A DNA stretch of 64,000 nucleotides from Capra hircus. Its lineage: Eukaryota > Chordata > Mammalia > Artiodactyla > Bovidae. The notes beneath the pieces were generated by a model. That model did not search any database. It saw nothing but the letters and a program-made list of their open reading frames with translations, and was not told where the DNA came from. Below are positions 22,776 to 35,210 of this stretch, in pieces. The position numbers and the translations under genes are program-made. Every line of letters begins with the position of its first letter. Position 1 is the stretch's first letter. The stretch covers positions 83,546,594 through 83,610,593 of the forward strand of contig NC_030808.1 in assembly GCF_001704415.2 (NCBI RefSeq), read 5' to 3'.

Positions 22776-22950
22776 TTAAGGACTCTTGTGATTACACTGG
22801 GCCTAACCGGTTAATCTATGATAACCTCCATATCTCAAATTCAGCCAATTAACAATCTTAATTCATTTGTCATGTAACTTAACATAGTCTCAGTCTCCAG
22901 GGATTAGGACACAGGCATCTTTGGGAGGCTATTATTCTGCCTCTCATATG

Positions 22951-24158
22951 GGGATCAAGTATTCAAAGAATTATATTTCAGATACTTTCCTTCTCTTTTT
23001 TTCCCTTTCATTTTTACCTGGATTTAAAATTCTATTTATTGAGGTCTGGATAGATGAAATGACCCTTTTATTTCTTTCCTTGTCAGAAATCAAAGCAAGC
23101 AAATTAATTAGGGCCAAAAAATATTCCTGTAATTTTTTATTTCCCTCCCTCCTGGGTTTTCTCTGGCCAGCATCTCAGAAACGGCTACACTGGGTTTGCT
23201 GAGATCTGGGCAACGATGCTGTTACTGTCCCCTGGGACTCCAAAACACTCTCTGCTTACTACTGATACATGATTTAAGAGGGTATTCATGAACCATGCGG
23301 CGTGGGGCAGAGGGGATTGTTTTCTTGATAATGGTTTCCTTCTTTGGCTAAGGAAAGTCAAGAAAGCAACTTGTTTAATCGTTTGGAACATCTTTCTGTT
23401 CTTTTTATCTTTGAACACATGTCAGCTAACCATATTATATCCATTTTCCTGAATCAAAAGAATATCCTGAAACCTGTACTCAGGGCAGGAAACTCCCAGC
23501 TATTATTCTGAGTGTAAGTAACATACAAAGAGGAAGTTATGAGAAAAAAATGATTAAAATGTGAGTAACTAGCAATCTACTCTGATTTCACTCCAAACTG
23601 GTTTGCGAATAACATGAATGAGTTTACAGAATTTTAGAGATTTTTTAACACCAGTGCAAAGAACTTTTCTTCCCCATGTGTCCTCAGAACATACACTCTA
23701 TGTTTTCTTTCTCACTAAGACTTTAACTTCCTTTATATCTAGTAATGTATCCTGACAATCTTATATAATCCTACTGAGTTATGGAAGAGCAGACATTGGA
23801 TTTTTCAGCTTTCTGATTCAGGAACAGGTCCATGAAAAGAAGAGTTAACTCACCCCAATCATGTGGTGGTTATCAGCTAGGACTATTTCTTTGCTCTCTT
23901 TGCTTCCTATCCAGGGTGCCAACCTCTCAACATATTCTTCATCTGATTCTGTTTAGAGTTTACTAACAACTCAAGTACTATTAACTCAGATCTAGTGATT
24001 TTGAGATTCTTTGCATCAGCTTCATAGAATTTTATTACAAGATACTTACAGTCACGTGTTGTAGGGAGAGATAAATTCAGACCTTAACTTCTTAATTTAT
24101 CTACTTGACATCCAATATTAATTTGGTTTTGTGAAGGAAAGAAATGGAAGTTTTGGGT
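22951..24158. other. intronic unique sequence
   Basis: AT-rich intron sequence. I see no repeat or exon. Confidence 0.55.
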
Positions 24159-24170
24159 GAGTTCATAATT

Positions 24171-24327
24171 CAGTTCAGTTCAGTTCAGTCACTCAGTCGT
24201 GTCCGACTCTTTGCGACCCCATGAATCATAGCACGCCAGGCCTCCCTGTCCATCACCAGCTCCCGGAGTTCACTCAGATTCACATCCATCGAGTCAGTGA
24301 TGCCATCCAGCCATCTCATCCTCTGTC
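24171..24327 (-). mobile_element. BovB 3'-end fragment, antisense, with 12-bp duplication
   Basis: A roughly 157-bp BovB 3' fragment (cagttcagttcagttcagtc ... ccatctcatcctctgtc). Flanked by perfect gagttcataatt at 24159-24170 and 24328-24339, so this is a complete, extremely 5'-truncated insertion. Confidence 0.96.
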
Positions 24328-25303
24328 GAGTTCATAATTAAAACAACTAAAAAAATGCCCTTCTGATATTTACATTCTTTCCCTTTTGTGTACACTCAGT
24401 TTTTGGTTTAATTTAATCACAGAAGCTTAAAACAGTTTTTAAGAAAGTTTGTTTTGTGGAACATTGAGATGTCATTTACTTCTCTCTCCTTGCCAAAAAA
24501 AAATTGCCCCCTGTTTAATCCAATGCATAAAATATAGATGTATTTTGAGTTCTTTTAAATTCTGACTTGCCAGGAACAAGTTCCAAAGTTGAATAGTAAC
24601 GGTTGAATGAAATATATTTATTTTCTGGAACAAATTTATTCAACAAAGGAATTCTTTTTATTACAAATTTACTGTGGGCCAGGGCCAGGTATTTTATTTT
24701 ATATTTTAGCTCCTGCTCTCCTTGCCATAGTGTTGGCTGCAGAAATTAGGGTGAGTAAATAATCTTGATGACTCAGCAGAATTGCCTTGGGCTTCTCACA
24801 ACACCTGTGTTAAAGGGTGATTGTGAGGAGTAAATGAGGATTAATTAATGTCAGATGGTCTCCTCCATATGAAAAACAATGGCCTAAAAAATCTAGTAAA
24901 TGCTGCCATTTTCATGTGTGGACATTTTGTAAGTAAGACCTCTGATGTAAGAATTTCAAATGTGACATGAAATAATAAGGCACCCAGCACCATGCCTGGG
25001 TGGTGGTAGATGCTGAATATAGAACCCAGTGCTGACTTATTTGGGTTCTTAATCAGGCTGGAAAGGAAGGAATCCCTTTGCTTCTGGCAATTGTAATCAC
25101 AGGCCCCTGTGTCCCACAGCTTCTGCTTTTCATTTCTGGATCAAACTTTGTGCTAATTCATTTATCCAGATGTTTCCTGCCTCTTTGCGCAAAAATACAT
25201 AGCTCTATCCCTTTAGCTGTTGTTGCCAGGAGTGAAAACCTGACCACTGAAAAGAGGTCTCTTCCCTACATTCATACTCTCAGCCAAATTCTTCATTTGG
25301 TTG

Positions 25304-25540
25304 GTATGCACTGTGCTGTGCTGTGACAAATCGCTTCAGTCATGTCCAGCTCTTTGCAACGCCGTGGACTGTAGCCCATCAGGCTCCTTTGTCCGTGGGA
25401 TTCTCCAGGCAAGAATACTGGAGTGGATTGCCATGTCCTACTCCAGGGGATCTTCCTGACCCAGAAATCAAACCTATGTCTCTCACATCGCCTGCATTGG
25501 CAGGCAAGTTCTTTACCCCTAGCGCCACCTGGGAAGCCCC
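25304..25540 (-). mobile_element. Bov-tA SINE, antisense
   Basis: From the gtgctgtgctgtgac region to agcgccacctgggaagcccc. Flanked by ttggttg at 25297-25303 and 25541-25547. Confidence 0.93.
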
Positions 25541-25614
25541 TTGGTTGATAAAGTCACATTTTAAACTCTTACATCAGAGCTCTTACCTACAAAATGTCCA
25601 CATATGAAAATGGT

Positions 25615-26480
25615 TCAGTTCAGTTCAGTCACTCAGTTGTGTCTGACTCTTTACGACCCCATGGACTGCAGCATGCCAGACTTCCCTGTCCATCACCAAC
25701 TGCTGAAACTAGCTGAAACTCATGTCTATTTAGTGGTGATGCCATCCAACCATCTCATCGTCTGTCGTCCCCTTCTCCTCCTGCCCTCAATCTTTTCCGG
25801 CATCAGGGTCTTTTCAAATGAGTCAGCTCTTCGCATCAGGTGGCCAAAGTATTGGAGTTTCAGCTTCAACATCAGTCCTTCCAATGAACACTCAGGACTG
25901 ATCTCCTTTAGGATGGACTGGTTGGATCTCCTTGCAGTCCAAGGGACTCTCAAGTCTTCTTTAACACCACAGTTCAAAAGCATCAATTCTTTGGCACTCA
26001 GCTTTGTTTCTAGTCCAACTCTCACATCCATACATTACTACTGGAAAAACCATAGCTTTGACTAGACGGACCTTTATCAACAAAGTAATGTCTCTACTTT
26101 TTAATATGCCATCTAGGTTTGTCATAGTTTTCTTCCAAGGAGCAAGCATCTTTTAATTTCATGGCTGCAGTCACCATCTGGAGTGATTTTGGAGCCCCCC
26201 AAAATAAAGTTTCTTACTGTTTCCATTGTTTCCCCATCCATTTGCCATGAAGTGATGGGACCAGATATCATGATCTTAGTTTCCCGAGTGTTGAGTTTTA
26301 AGCCAACTTTTTCACTTTCCTCTTCACTTTTATCAAGAGGCTCTTTAGTTCTTCTTCACTTTCTGCCATAAAGGTGGTATCATCTGCGTATCTGAGGTTA
26401 TTGATATTTCTCCCAGCAATCTTAATTCCATTTTCTGCTTTATCCAGCCTGGCATTTCACATGATATACTCTGCATATAA
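25615..26480 (-). mobile_element. BovB LINE, antisense, 5'-truncated
   Basis: Antisense BovB from its 3' repeats (tcagttcagttcagtcactc) to the middle of the RT (ccagcctggcatttcacatg). Flanked by a perfect 9-bp duplication gaaaatggt at 25606-25614 and 26481-26489. The reverse-strand coding traces are broken into short blocks. Confidence 0.96.
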
Positions 26481-26669
26481 GAAAATGGTAGCATTTACTA
26501 GATTATTTTGCCATCATTTTCCATATGGAGGAGACATCTGACATTTCATTAGCTTATTTGTTTGGGGGAGCCCCTGTGTTGTATCTCTGAGCTCACACCC
26601 ATCAGATTCATCAACACACCAAAGTGGGTGTCACAGCATTACATCACTAGTAGAAAAATGTGTTGGGGC

Positions 26670-27078
26670 TATATTTATTTCCTAAAGCTGTCATAGCAAA
26701 ACACCACAAATTGGGTGGCTGAAAAAAACACAAAAATTTTTTCTCTCACAGTTCTGCAGGCAAGAATGCCAAAATCAAGGTGTTGGTAGGCCCATGCTCC
26801 CTCTGAAGATTCTAGGAAAGAATTGTTCCTTGCTGGTCTTCTGACTTTGTTAACTTAGAGCTGCATCACTCCAGTTTCTGCCTGTTGTCCTGCCTTCTCT
26901 TGTGTGTGTCTCTGTTTTCTTTTCTTATAAAGACATCAGTCACTGGATTAGGGCCCACCCTTATCCAGTATGACCTCATTTTAACTAATGACATCTGCAA
27001 AGAACATATTTCCAAATAAAGTCACATTCTGAGATCCTGGGTGCGCATGAGTTTGGGGGGAAGTACTGTTCAAGACAG
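26670..27078 (-). mobile_element. MLT1-type MaLR LTR, antisense
   Basis: Antisense MLT1-like order: aaagctgtcatagcaaaaca, cacagttctgcaggcaagaa, then ctggattagggcccaccctt, ccaaataaagtcacattctg and a degraded end near 27078. A solo LTR, non-coding. Confidence 0.82.
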
Positions 27079-28245
27079 TTCAAGGTCATCACTGACCTTC
27101 CTCACATGGCTGAGCATTTAGTTTCGTGTCCCTCCAGGCCCTCACTAACTGTCAATAAATGATTCAATACTTTTGGGCACAAATGTCTACAAAAGTCGTG
27201 CATGTGGTCTCTGATCTTGGGACCAACTCTTGTCTGATTGGAAAGAAAGGATACATGTGGTTGAAAAGATGGCAACAGGTCATCCTTGGTCTTGTTCAGA
27301 GCAATCCCCCTACCCTCTTCCCTTTGGAAGCAGGGGGCCTCCACACAGGCATGCATCCATGATGGGTAATATATGGACACCCTGTCCTTCATCAGTGCTA
27401 TACAGAGCCTATGCCCTCAGCCACCACAGAATGGGCCTCAAGCATTGAGATGTCTGATCCCATCACTAGTGTGGTCCTGAGAAAGTTGAAGCAAGATAAC
27501 CTGAGTGATATGCAGCCCATCTCTTCCAAGTCATCCCCCAAAATACAGCAATTTCCTCTAGTAACTCCAGTGATGACAGGCTAACTGGAAAAGGCAACCA
27601 TATTGCCTCAAGAAGAGTCAGAACAACGACAGGAAAGGGGTCATGGATGTGGGAACTCAACAATTCTAGGACACATAGCAACTCTAAGGCTTTGGCCTGG
27701 GAAATCAGCTGGGATTCTCACCAGTGTGCTCTACCTATACATGCCAGGTATGTCCTCTCTTCTCACTGCCCACTGACTGGTTTTCCCCTATCAGTCTCTT
27801 TTCCTCTTCCTCATAGTTTCTGGTGACTTACTTTCTCCATAACTCTTTTTCCTTATCATTTATTCCAGCTCCAGCCCTCTCATAACACATCTCACAGTTA
27901 CAACTCCTGCTGCTTACTGCTTCCCCCTCAGATCTCCTCAGTTCTCACAGGGATCAGACTGGCCATCTGGCACATCTTTTTCACACCAGGCCTTTGTGGT
28001 CAGGGACTGGCCCATCTCTGGATTCACATCCTTTGTTCAATCACAACCATGGCTGTGGGAGGGATGAGAAGTATAGAAGTTGTAAAGAACAAAAACGTTG
28101 CTGCCAAGGGTGGCCTCTTCAGCCTCTACAGTCCATGCCTTGGCAGATACCTTAGTTAACATCACCCACCCTCTGCAGGTCATCAGAGAGTATAACCGGG
28201 TTTATTTCCTGCTTCCCCATTCTTCTGGCCTCTTTTAGAATTGCT
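27079..28245. other. unassigned intronic sequence
   Basis: About 1.2 kb without a repeat I can name. Short open frames occur on both strands near 27100-27680, but none has splice context or known motifs. It could be unique intron or an old, eroded repeat or pseudogene. Confidence 0.45.
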
Positions 28246-29604
28246 TTTAAAAGCTGTGATGGTAAAAGGAATCCAGATTGGAAAAGAAGTAAAACTCTCA
28301 TTGTTTGTAGATGACATGATCCTCTACATAGAAAACCCTAAAGATACCACCAGAAAATTACTAGAGTTAATCAATAAATGTAGTAAAGTTGAAGGATATA
28401 AAATTAATGCACAGAAATCCCTTGCATTCCTATATACTATCCACCCAGTCCATTCTAAAGGAGATCAGCCCTGGGATTTCTTTGGAAGGAATGCTGCTGG
28501 GGCTGAAACTCCAGTACTTTGGCCACCTCATACGAAGAGTCGACTCATTGGAAAAGACTCTGATGCTGGGAGGGATTGGGGGCAGGAGGAGAAGGGGACG
28601 ACAGAGGATGAGATGGCTGGATGGCATCACTGACTTGATGGACACGAGTCTGAGTGAACTCCGGGAGTTGATGATGGACAGGGAGGCCTGGCGTGCTGCG
28701 ATTCATGGGGTTGCAAAGAGTCAGACACGACTGAGTGACTGAACTGAACTGAACTGAACTGAACAATAGAAAAACAGAAAGAGATATTGAGGAAACAATC
28801 CTATCCACCATTGCAACAAAAAGAATAAAATACTTAGGAATAAATTTACTTAAAGAAACAAAAGACTTGTGAATAGAAAACTATAAAATGCTGATGAAAG
28901 AAATCAAAGAGGACACAAATAGATGGAGAAATATACCATGTTCATGGATTAGAAGAATCAACATAGTGAAAATAAGTATACTACCCAAAGGAATCTATAG
29001 ATTCAATGCAATCCCTATCAAGCTACCAATGGTATTTTTCATAGAACTAGAACAAACAGTCTCATGATTTGTACGGGAATACAAAAAAACTTGAATAGCC
29101 AAAGCAATCTTGAGGAACTATGATGGAACTAGAGGAATCAACCTGTCCGACTTCAGACTATACTACATAGCTACAGTCATTAAGACAGTATAGTATTGGC
29201 CCAGAGACAGAAATATAGATCAATGGAACCAAATAGAAAGTCCAGAGTTAAATCCACACACCTATGGACCTTATCTTTGACAAAGATGGCAAAAATATAT
29301 AATGGAGAAAAGACAGTCTGTTTAACAAATGGTGCTGGGAAAACTGGTCAACCACATGTAAAAAAAATGAAACTAGAACACTTTCTAACACCATACACAA
29401 AAACAAACTCAAAATGGATTAAAGATCTAAATATAAGACCAGAAACTATAAAACTCTTAGAGGAAAACAGAGGCAGAACACTCTCTGACATTAATCACAG
29501 CAAGATCCCTTGTGACCCACCTCCCAGGGTAATGGAAATAAAAACAAAAATAAACAAATGATACATAATTAAACTTAAAATCTTTTCACAACAAAGGAAA
29601 CTAT
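28246..29604 (+). mobile_element. L1 LINE ORF2 fragment, split by BovB
   Basis: Sense L1: FVDDMILYIENP at about 28300-28335, interrupted at 28442-28761 by a BovB fragment. It resumes with agaaaaacagaaagagatat and continues through the ORF2 C-terminal region (KWIKDLNIRPETIKLLEENR near 29410-29470). It breaks off at aaaggaaactat, where an antisense BovB begins. Confidence 0.9.
28442..28761 (+). mobile_element. BovB 3' fragment inside L1
   Basis: Sense BovB 3' end from ccattctaaaggagatcagc to four ctgaa repeats, placed exactly where the L1 ORF2 reads tatatacta...caatgaaaa. It contains an open C-terminal tract (QYFGHLIRRVDSLEKTLMLG). Confidence 0.92.
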
Positions 29605-30156
29605 CAGTTCAGTTCAGTTCATTCGCTCAGTCGTGTCTGACTCTTTGCGACGCCATGAACCGCAGCACGCCAGGCCTCCCTGTCCATCACCATCTCCCGG
29701 AATTTACTCAAACTCACATCCATCGAGTTGGTGATGCCATACAGCCATCTCATCCTCTGTCATCCCCTTCTCCTCCTGCCCTCAATCTTTCCCAGCATCA
29801 GAGTCTTTTCAAATGAGTCAGCTCTTTGCATCAGGTGGCCAAAGTATTGCAGCTTCAGCTTCAACATCAGTCCTATAAACACCCAGGACTGGTCTCCTTT
29901 AGGATGGACTGGTTGGATCTCCTTTCAGTCCAAGGGACTCTCAAGAGTCTTCTCCAACACCACAGTTCAAAAGCATCAGTTCTTCAGTGCTCAGCTTTCT
30001 TTATAGTCCAACTCTCACATCCATACATGACCACTGGAAAAACCATAGCCTTGACTAGATGGACCTTTTTTGGCAAAGTAATGTCTCTGCTTTTTAATAT
30101 GCTATCTAGATTAATCATAACTTTCCATCCAAGGAGTAAGCATCTTTTAATTTCAA
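29605..30156 (-). mobile_element. BovB 3' fragment, antisense
   Basis: Antisense BovB starting at its 3' repeats (cagttcagttcagttcattc) and ending at agtaagcatcttttaatttc. It abuts the sense BovB that starts at about 30157, with no unique sequence between. Confidence 0.92.
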
Positions 30157-32945
30157 GGCAAATTGGAAGTGGTCAAACAGGAGATGACAAAAGTGAACAT
30201 CGACATTTTAGGAATCAGTGAACTCAAATGGACTGGGATGGGTGAATTGAACTCAGATGACCATTATATCTACTACTGTGGGCAAGAATCCCTTAGAAGA
30301 AATGGAGTAGCCATCATAGTCAACAAAAGAGTCTGAAATGCAGTACTTGGATGCAATCCCAAAAATGACAGAATGATCTCTGTTCATTTCCAAGGCAAAC
30401 CACTCAATATCACAGTAATCCAAGTCTATGCCCCAACGAGTAATGCTGAAGAAGCTCAAGTTGAATGGTTCTATGAAGACCTACAAGACCTTCTAGAACT
30501 AACACCCCAAAAAGATGTCCTTTTCATTATAGGGGACTGGAATGCAAAAGTAGGAAGTCAAGAAATACCAGGGCAAATTTAGCCTTGGAATACAGAATGA
30601 GGCAGGGCAAAGGCTAACAAAGTTTTGCCGAGAGAACACACTTGTCACAGTAAGCACCCTCTTCCAACAACGCAAGTGAAGACCTTACACACGGACATAC
30701 CAGATGGTCAATACTGAAATCAGATTGATTATATTATTTGCAGCCAAAGATGGATAAGCTCCATAAAGTCAGCAAAAAAAAAAAAAAAATGACCGGGAGC
30801 TGACTGTGGCTCAGATCATGAACTCCTTATTGCCAGATTAAGATTTAATTGAAGAAAGTAGGAAAAACCACTAGACCATTCAGTTCTGACCTAAATCAAA
30901 TCCCTTATGACTCTACAGTGGGAGTGAGAAATAAATTCAAGGGATTAGATCCGATAGAGTGCCTGAAGAACAGTGGATGGAGGCTCATTGTATAGGAGGC
31001 AGTGATCAAGACCATAGTGAGGAAAAGAAATGCAAAAAGGCCAAATGGTTGTCTGAGGGGGCCTTACAAATAGCTATGAAAAGAAGAGAAGTGAAAGGCA
31101 AAAGGAAAAAGGAAACATATACCGATTTGAATGCAGAGTTCCAAAGAATAGCAAGGAGAGATAAGAAAGCCTTCCTCAGAGATCAGTGCAAAGAAATAGA
31201 GGAAAACAATAGAATGGGAAAGACTGGAGATCTCTTCAAGAAAATTAGAGATACCAAGGGAATGTTTCATGCAAAGATGGGCACAATAAAGGACAGAAAT
31301 GGTATGGACCTAACAGAAGCAGAGGATATTAACAAGAAGTGGCAAGAATACACAGAAGAACTATACAAAAAGATCTTCATGACCCAGATAATAACATGGT
31401 GTGATCACTCACCTAGAGCCAGACATCCAGGAATGTGAAGTCAAGTGGGCCTTAGGAAGCATCACTATGAACAAAGCTAGTGGAGGTGATGGAATTCCAG
31501 TTAAACTATTTCAAATCCTGAAAGATAATGCTGTGAAAGTGCTGCACTCAATATGCCAGCAAATATGCAAAACTCAGCAGTGGCCACAGGACTGGAAAAG
31601 GTCAGTTTTCATTCCAATCCCAAAGAAAGGCAATGCCAAAGAATGTTCAAACTACTGCACAATTGCACTCATCTCACATGCTAGTAAAGTAATGCTCAAA
31701 ATTCTCCCAAGCCAGGCTTCAACAGTATGATAACTGTGAGCTTCCAGATGTTCAAACTGGATTTAGAAAAGTCAGAGGAACCAGACATCAAATTGCCAAC
31801 ATCCATTGAATCATCAAAAAAGCAAGAGAATTTCAGAGAAACATCTATTTCTGCTTTATTGACTATGCCACAGCCTTTGACTGTGTGGATCACAACAAAC
31901 TGTGGAAAATTCTTCAAGAGATGGGAATACCAGACCACCTGACCTGCCTCCTGAGAAATCTGTATGCAGGTCAAGAAGCAACAGTTAGAACTGGACATGG
32001 AACAATAGACTGGTTCCTAATTGGGAAAGGAGTATGTCAAGGCTGTATATTGTCAAACTGTTTATTTAGCTTATATGCAGAGTACATCATGAGAAATGAT
32101 AAACTGGATGAAGCACAAGCTGGAATCAAGATTGCTGGGAGAAATACCAATAACCTCAGATACGCAGGTGATACCACCCTTATGGCAGAAAGCGAAGAGA
32201 AACTGAAGAGTCTCTTGATGAAAGTGAAAGAAGAGAGTGAAAAAGTTGGCTTAAAACTCAACATTCAAAAAACGAAGATCATGGCATCTAGTCGCATAAC
32301 TTCATGGCAAATAGATGGGGAAACAGTAACAGACTTTATTTTTCTGGGCTCCAAAATCACTGCAGATGGTGGCTGCAGCCATGAAATTAAAAGACGCTTG
32401 CTCCTTGAAAGAAAAGCTATGGCAAACCTAGACAGCATATTGAAAAGCAGAGACATTACTTCGCTGAAAAAGGTCCATCTAGTCAAAGCTGTGGTTTTTC
32501 CAGTAGTCATGTATGGATAAGAGAATTAGACTGTAAAGAAAGCTGAAGAAGAGAGTGCCGACGAATTGATGCTTTTGAACTGTGGTGCTGGAGAAGACTT
32601 TTGAGATTCCCTTGGACTGCACAGAGATCAAACCATTCAATCCTAAAGGAAATCAGTCTTGACTATTCATTGGAAGGACTGATGCTGTAGCTGAAACTCC
32701 AATACTTTGGCCACCGGATGCAAAGGACTGACTCACTCATTTGAAAAGACCTTGATGCTGGGAAAGATTGAAGGGGGAGGAGAAGGGGACGACAGAGGAT
32801 GAGATGGTTGGATGGCATCAGCAACTCAATGGACATGAGTTTGAGGAAACTCTGGGAGTTGGCTATGGACAGGGAGGCCTGGTGTGCTGCAGTCCATGGG
32901 TCGCAAAGCGTCAGACACACTGAGCGACTGTACTGAAGTGAACGA
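30157..32945 (+). mobile_element. BovB LINE, nearly full length, sense
   Basis: The longest BovB here, about 2.8 kb of an element usually near 3.2 kb. The endonuclease region opens at 30160-30600 (ILGISELKWTGMGE; later VYAPTSNAEEAQVEWF and GDWNAKVGSQE). The linker is at 30959-31430. The RT runs 31401-32520, with the motif C Tyr-Ala-Asp-Asp altered to YAGD at about 32160-32171. The 3' end is at gagcgactgtactgaagtga. Stops and frameshifts throughout make it inactive. An A run (30774-30789) sits in the endonuclease part. Confidence 0.92.
31885..32520 (+). pseudogene. BovB reverse transcriptase remnant, motif C mutated
   Basis: A 211-codon open block in the near-full-length BovB, from MDHNKLWKILQEMGIPDHL to VVFPVVMYG. 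It contains the RT fingers/palm region, but the catalytic YADD is YAGD (LRYAGDTTLMA), losing one of the two metal-binding aspartates. Upstream, motif A reads IDYATAFD rather than IDYAKAFD and lies beyond a frame break. The protein could not be active even if translated. Confidence 0.85.
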
Positions 32946-33292
32946 CGATCCTATATGCAAGGCAGCAAAAGAGACACAGATGTAAAACACAGACTTGAAC
33001 TCTGTGGAAGAAGGTGAGGGTGGGATAATTTGAGAGAATAGCATTGAAACATGTATATTACCATATGTAAAACAGATGACCAGTGCAAGTCTGAAGCATA
33101 AAGCAGGGCACCCAAAGGTACTCTGGGGCAACCCAGAGGAATGAAGTGGGGAAGTAGGTGGGATTGGGTTTTAAGATGGGGGGACACATATTTACCCATA
33201 GCTGAGTCATGTCGATGTATGACAAGTGCCATCACAATATTGTAAAGTAATTAGCATCCCATTAAAATAAATTAATTTTAAAACAAAAAGCT
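32946..33292 (+). mobile_element. L1 3' UTR and tail
   Basis: Sense L1 3' UTR: gatcctatatgcaaggcagc, ggtgggataatttgagagaa, then tattgtaaagtaattagcat and ttaaaataaattaattttaa. It probably belongs with the L1 body that stops at 29604, the intervening ORF2 end having been lost. Confidence 0.8.
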
Positions 33293-33296
33293 GTGC

Positions 33297-33364
33297 CGGC
33301 ACTTCCCTGGTGGTCCAGTGGGTAGGGCTCTGCACTCCCAGTGCAGGGAGTCCAGGTTCAGTGT
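33297..33364 (+). mobile_element. CHR-type SINE fragment
   Basis: cacttccctggtggtccagt, then gtgcagggagtccaggttca: the head of a cetartiodactyl CHR SINE, truncated. Confidence 0.75.
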
Positions 33365-33691
33365 GGTGGGCTCAGCATTTGATGCAGTGATCCTTTATGA
33401 AGACCCATGGGAGAAATTTCTTCCATGTCTTATTAACAAGTTGATGTGCTTTTCCTGAACAACTGGTTTGGGTAAGTCTTCAGATATAATGAATTGTATA
33501 GCTCTCCATATTTCCTTGTGTACTGCCTGCTAGATCAGAGCCTAGTCTGCAGCAAGTTCACATGGCTTTATTGTCTGTGTTTTATGTACATCTTCTTCAT
33601 CTTATTGTTTTAAGCTCTATTTTTTTCTTCGCCCTAATCTCCTTGGTTATTTTCTGTCTGCCTATTTTACACAGAAAATATATATTTTATA

Positions 33692-34632
33692 AGAACTGGA
33701 CATGGGACAACAGACTGGTTCCAAATCGGGAAAGGAGTATGTGAAGGCTGCTTATTTAACTTACATGCAGAGTACATCATGAGAAATGCTGGGCTGGATA
33801 AAGCACAAGCTGGAATCAAGATTTCTGGGAGAAATATCAATAACCTCAGATGTACAGATGATACCTACCACTCTTATGGCAGAAAGTGAAGAAGAACTAA
33901 AGAGCCTCTTGATGAAAGTGAAAGAGGAGAGTGAAAAAGTTGGCTTAAAGCTCAACATTCAGCAAGCTAAGATCATGGCATCTGGTCCTATCACTTCATG
34001 GCAAATAGATGGGGAAACAATGGAAACAGTGAGAAACTTTATTTTGGGAGGCTCCAAAATCACTATAGATGGTGACTGCAGCCATGAAATTAAAAGATAC
34101 TTACTCCTTGGACGGAAAGTTGTGACCAACCTAGGCAGCATATTAAAAAGAAGAGTCATTACTTTGCTGACAAACGTCCATCTAGTCAAAACTATGGTTT
34201 TCCCAGTAGTCATGTATGGATGTGAGAGTTGGACTATAAACAAAACTGAGTGCCGAAGCATTGATGCTTTTGAACTATGGTGTTGGAGAAGACTCTTGAA
34301 AGTCCCTTGGACTGCAAGGAGATCAAACCGTCCATCCTAAAGGAAATCAGTCCTGAATATTCATTGGAAGGACTGATGCTGAAGCTGAAACTCCAATACT
34401 TTGGCCACCTGATGTGAAGAACTGACTCATTTGAAAAGACCCTGATGCTGGGAGGGATTGGGGGAAGGAGGAGAAGGGGATGACAGAGGATGAGATGCTT
34501 GGATGGCATCACTGACTCATGACATGGTCATGAATTTGAGTAAACTCCGGGAGTTGGTGATGGACAGGGAGGCCTGGCATGCTGCAGTCCACGGGATTGC
34601 AGAGTCAGACACAACTGAGCAACTGAACTGAT
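33692..34632 (+). mobile_element. BovB LINE, sense, 5'-truncated
   Basis: Starts at agaactggacatgggacaac, internal to the RT, and ends at gagcaactgaactgatc. A 184-codon block at 33786-34340 remains open, but the motif C region has a deletion/insertion (RCTDDTYHSYGRK in one frame). No clear target-site duplication was found. Confidence 0.9.
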
Positions 34633-35210
34633 CTAATTTTTGAAATGAGATGGAGTATAAATCAATTTTTCAATAGAAACTACTGAATACAGTTGTTCCT
34701 GTGGCAGATATTAAACACCTTCTTTTGCCAGCCTTGACTAAACATATTTCCTGCACTATGTATGTCTGAGTAATATAAATTAAATGGTTATAAAAGAAGA
34801 CACCATTCACTGAGGGCTGGAGTGGTTGCATTTAAATGGGTGCAGGAAGTATGTGGATAGAGTGAGTAACTTCTCACAGATCCTGATGAACCCATCACCC
34901 ACCTGTCTTAGTTTGCAGTCAAGCTGAGTTTGTGCAACCTGCAATAGGAACATGATGCTTTTAGGAGAGAAGGCCTTGAAACTGGGGTTCTTACTTCTCA
35001 GTGAGGACTTCACTCACCACATTTACTGCATGTAAATTTTATAAAGGAAAAAGAGAAAAACAGTACTGAAATTATGACACACACCATAAAAATGATTCGA
35101 ATTTATTGCCTTGAGCTTTTTATTTTAGACTTTCAGATATACAGTCATTTTAAAAAGGTATTTACAGTTCAATATACATAATTTTTTTAATGCCTATTAA
35201 TGGTACACGA
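34633..35210. other. intronic unique sequence
   Basis: Intron between two BovB copies of opposite orientation. Nothing recognised. Confidence 0.55.

Larger units (their letters stand above)
21946..22950 (-). mobile_element. MLT1-type MaLR LTR, antisense, split by L1 and SINE
   Basis: The left part, 21946-22240, has the antisense MLT1 order (acaaattaccacaagcatgg, aatttattatcttatagttc, ctaaaatcaaggtgtctgcc). The right part, 22776-22950, resumes with ctcttgtgattacactgggc and cagggattaggacacaggca to the terminal ctgcctctca. An antisense L1 3' fragment at 22241-22775 separates them. This is an old solo LTR of an endogenous retrovirus-like element with no coding content. Confidence 0.78.

Noticed and set aside
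30373..30582. An endonuclease-like open frame resembling an AP endonuclease
   Set aside because: It is the endonuclease region of the near-full-length BovB and has stops before and after.
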